A stretch of DNA of 5,390 nucleotides from GCA-002780795 sp964545385 (lineage in GTDB: Bacteria; Patescibacteriota; Microgenomatia; UBA1406; GWC2-37-13). The translations under genes and the position numbers were made by a program. The stretch lies in NCBI GenBank assembly GCA_964545385.1, contig CAZJFG010000026.1:1-5390 (forward strand), read 5' to 3'. Positions 5,225 to 5,390 of this stretch are shown here, piece after piece. Position 1 is the first letter of the stretch; each line of letters starts with the position of its first letter. The notes beneath the pieces are model-generated. The model was given only the letters and a program-made list of their open reading frames with translations, did not search any database and was not told the origin of the DNA.

Positions 5225-5339
5225 TATTCTAAGCTAAACTTTTTTAAAATTGCTTTCTCGGACCCCGGTTCAAATCCGGGCATCTCCACTTTTCGTACTC
5301 GTTGATATTCAGGTTATGAGTGACACGGCTACAATAGCA

Positions 5340-5345
5340 TATAAT
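5340..5345 (+). promoter_or_regulatory. Consensus -10 hexamer after ssrA, gene unknown
   Basis: TATAAT is a perfect -10. The nearest -35-like sequence, GTGACA (5320-5325), is only 14 bases upstream, and no ATG occurs in the remaining 45 bases. It may drive a gene or RNA beyond the window, or be chance in AT-rich sequence. The rest of the 5289-5390 tail shows no gene and no clear terminator. Confidence 0.3.
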
Positions 5346-5390
5346 CTTTAAAAAAGAAAAGTCCTGCAATTTGAAAAGTATTTAAAGTCT

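Larger units (their letters stand above)
4892..5288 (+). ncRNA. ssrA: Transfer-messenger RNA (tmRNA)
   Basis: This is a complete one-piece tmRNA of about 397 bases. The 5' end GGGGATG (4892-4898) pairs with CATCTCC (5281-5287) as a 7-pair acceptor stem with one G-T wobble, and A5288 is the discriminator base. The near-universal 5' block appears as GGCATCGACGGG (4902-4913). The T arm is perfect: CCCGG (5264-5268), loop TTCAAAT, CCGGG (5276-5280). A long P2 helix joins 4920-4934 with 5239-5253 (one mismatch), then 4935-4941 with 5228-5234. Inside lie the tag frame and three clear pseudoknots. CCA is not encoded after the discriminator, so it must be added by a nucleotidyltransferase. No strong separate promoter is seen in the 15-base gap, so the 5' end is probably made by processing of an smpB-ssrA transcript. 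No clear terminator follows. Confidence 0.97.

Noticed and set aside
5261..5288. tRNA-like 3' half (T arm plus acceptor strand)
   Set aside because: Its acceptor strand pairs with 4892-4898 and it belongs to the tmRNA; there is no anticodon arm for a separate tRNA.
1..5390. Mobile elements, CRISPR arrays or a novel defence cassette
   Set aside because: No transposase, integrase, direct-repeat array or toxin-antitoxin-like pair is visible; all genes but one belong to recognisable functional families and the remaining one to a known uncharacterised family.

Overview
The window looks like a chromosomal segment from a candidate-phyla-radiation (Patescibacteria) bacterium, quite possibly a Microgenomates-type lineage. 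The sequence is AT-rich with many A/T homopolymers. It encodes a small secreted or anchored protein with a DUF5667-like 'PYPGILPDHPLYFLK' signature. It also encodes an O-antigen-ligase-like protein whose N-terminus ('QLGKHF...VRVDYLAPTIYLLDV') I associate with that radiation. The lineage call is an inference from family resemblance; no marker gene here proves it.

Layout. Positions 1-627 hold the 3' part of rny (RNase Y), missing its anchor, coiled coil and most of its KH region. A 205-base gap carries a good sigma70-type promoter and leads to a HU gene (833-1105), which ends at a textbook intrinsic terminator. Just after it comes the DUF5667-like gene (1177-1728). On the minus strand an apparent two-gene operon, read from 4234 to 1723, encodes an endonuclease Q/TIGR00375-type PHP protein and then a Wzy/WaaL-like polytopic membrane protein. 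The last gene converges on, and overlaps by 6 bases, the DUF5667-like gene. A 192-base divergent intergenic region separates this operon from smpB (4427-4876), which is followed 15 bases later by a complete ssrA (tmRNA, 4892-5288). The last 102 bases have no gene.

How the genes relate. SmpB and tmRNA form the trans-translation pair that rescues stalled ribosomes, and RNase Y supplies RNA decay. HU compacts DNA. The EndoQ-like protein probably nicks DNA at deaminated bases, and its last five residues (QPSLF) resemble a bacterial sliding-clamp-binding peptide. The Wzy/WaaL-like protein is expected to act in surface glycan assembly and has no obvious functional link to its operon partner.

The main points of interest are: (1) three genes whose start codon sits 5-6 bases after a -10 hexamer, which predicts leaderless mRNAs, in contrast to HU with its leader and Shine-Dalgarno; (2) the possible clamp-binding tail on the EndoQ-like protein; (3) a 25-codon tmRNA tag that starts at a GAT resume codon and ends in LYA rather than the usual LAA; (4) a tmRNA with three well-formed pseudoknots but an apparently reduced first one.
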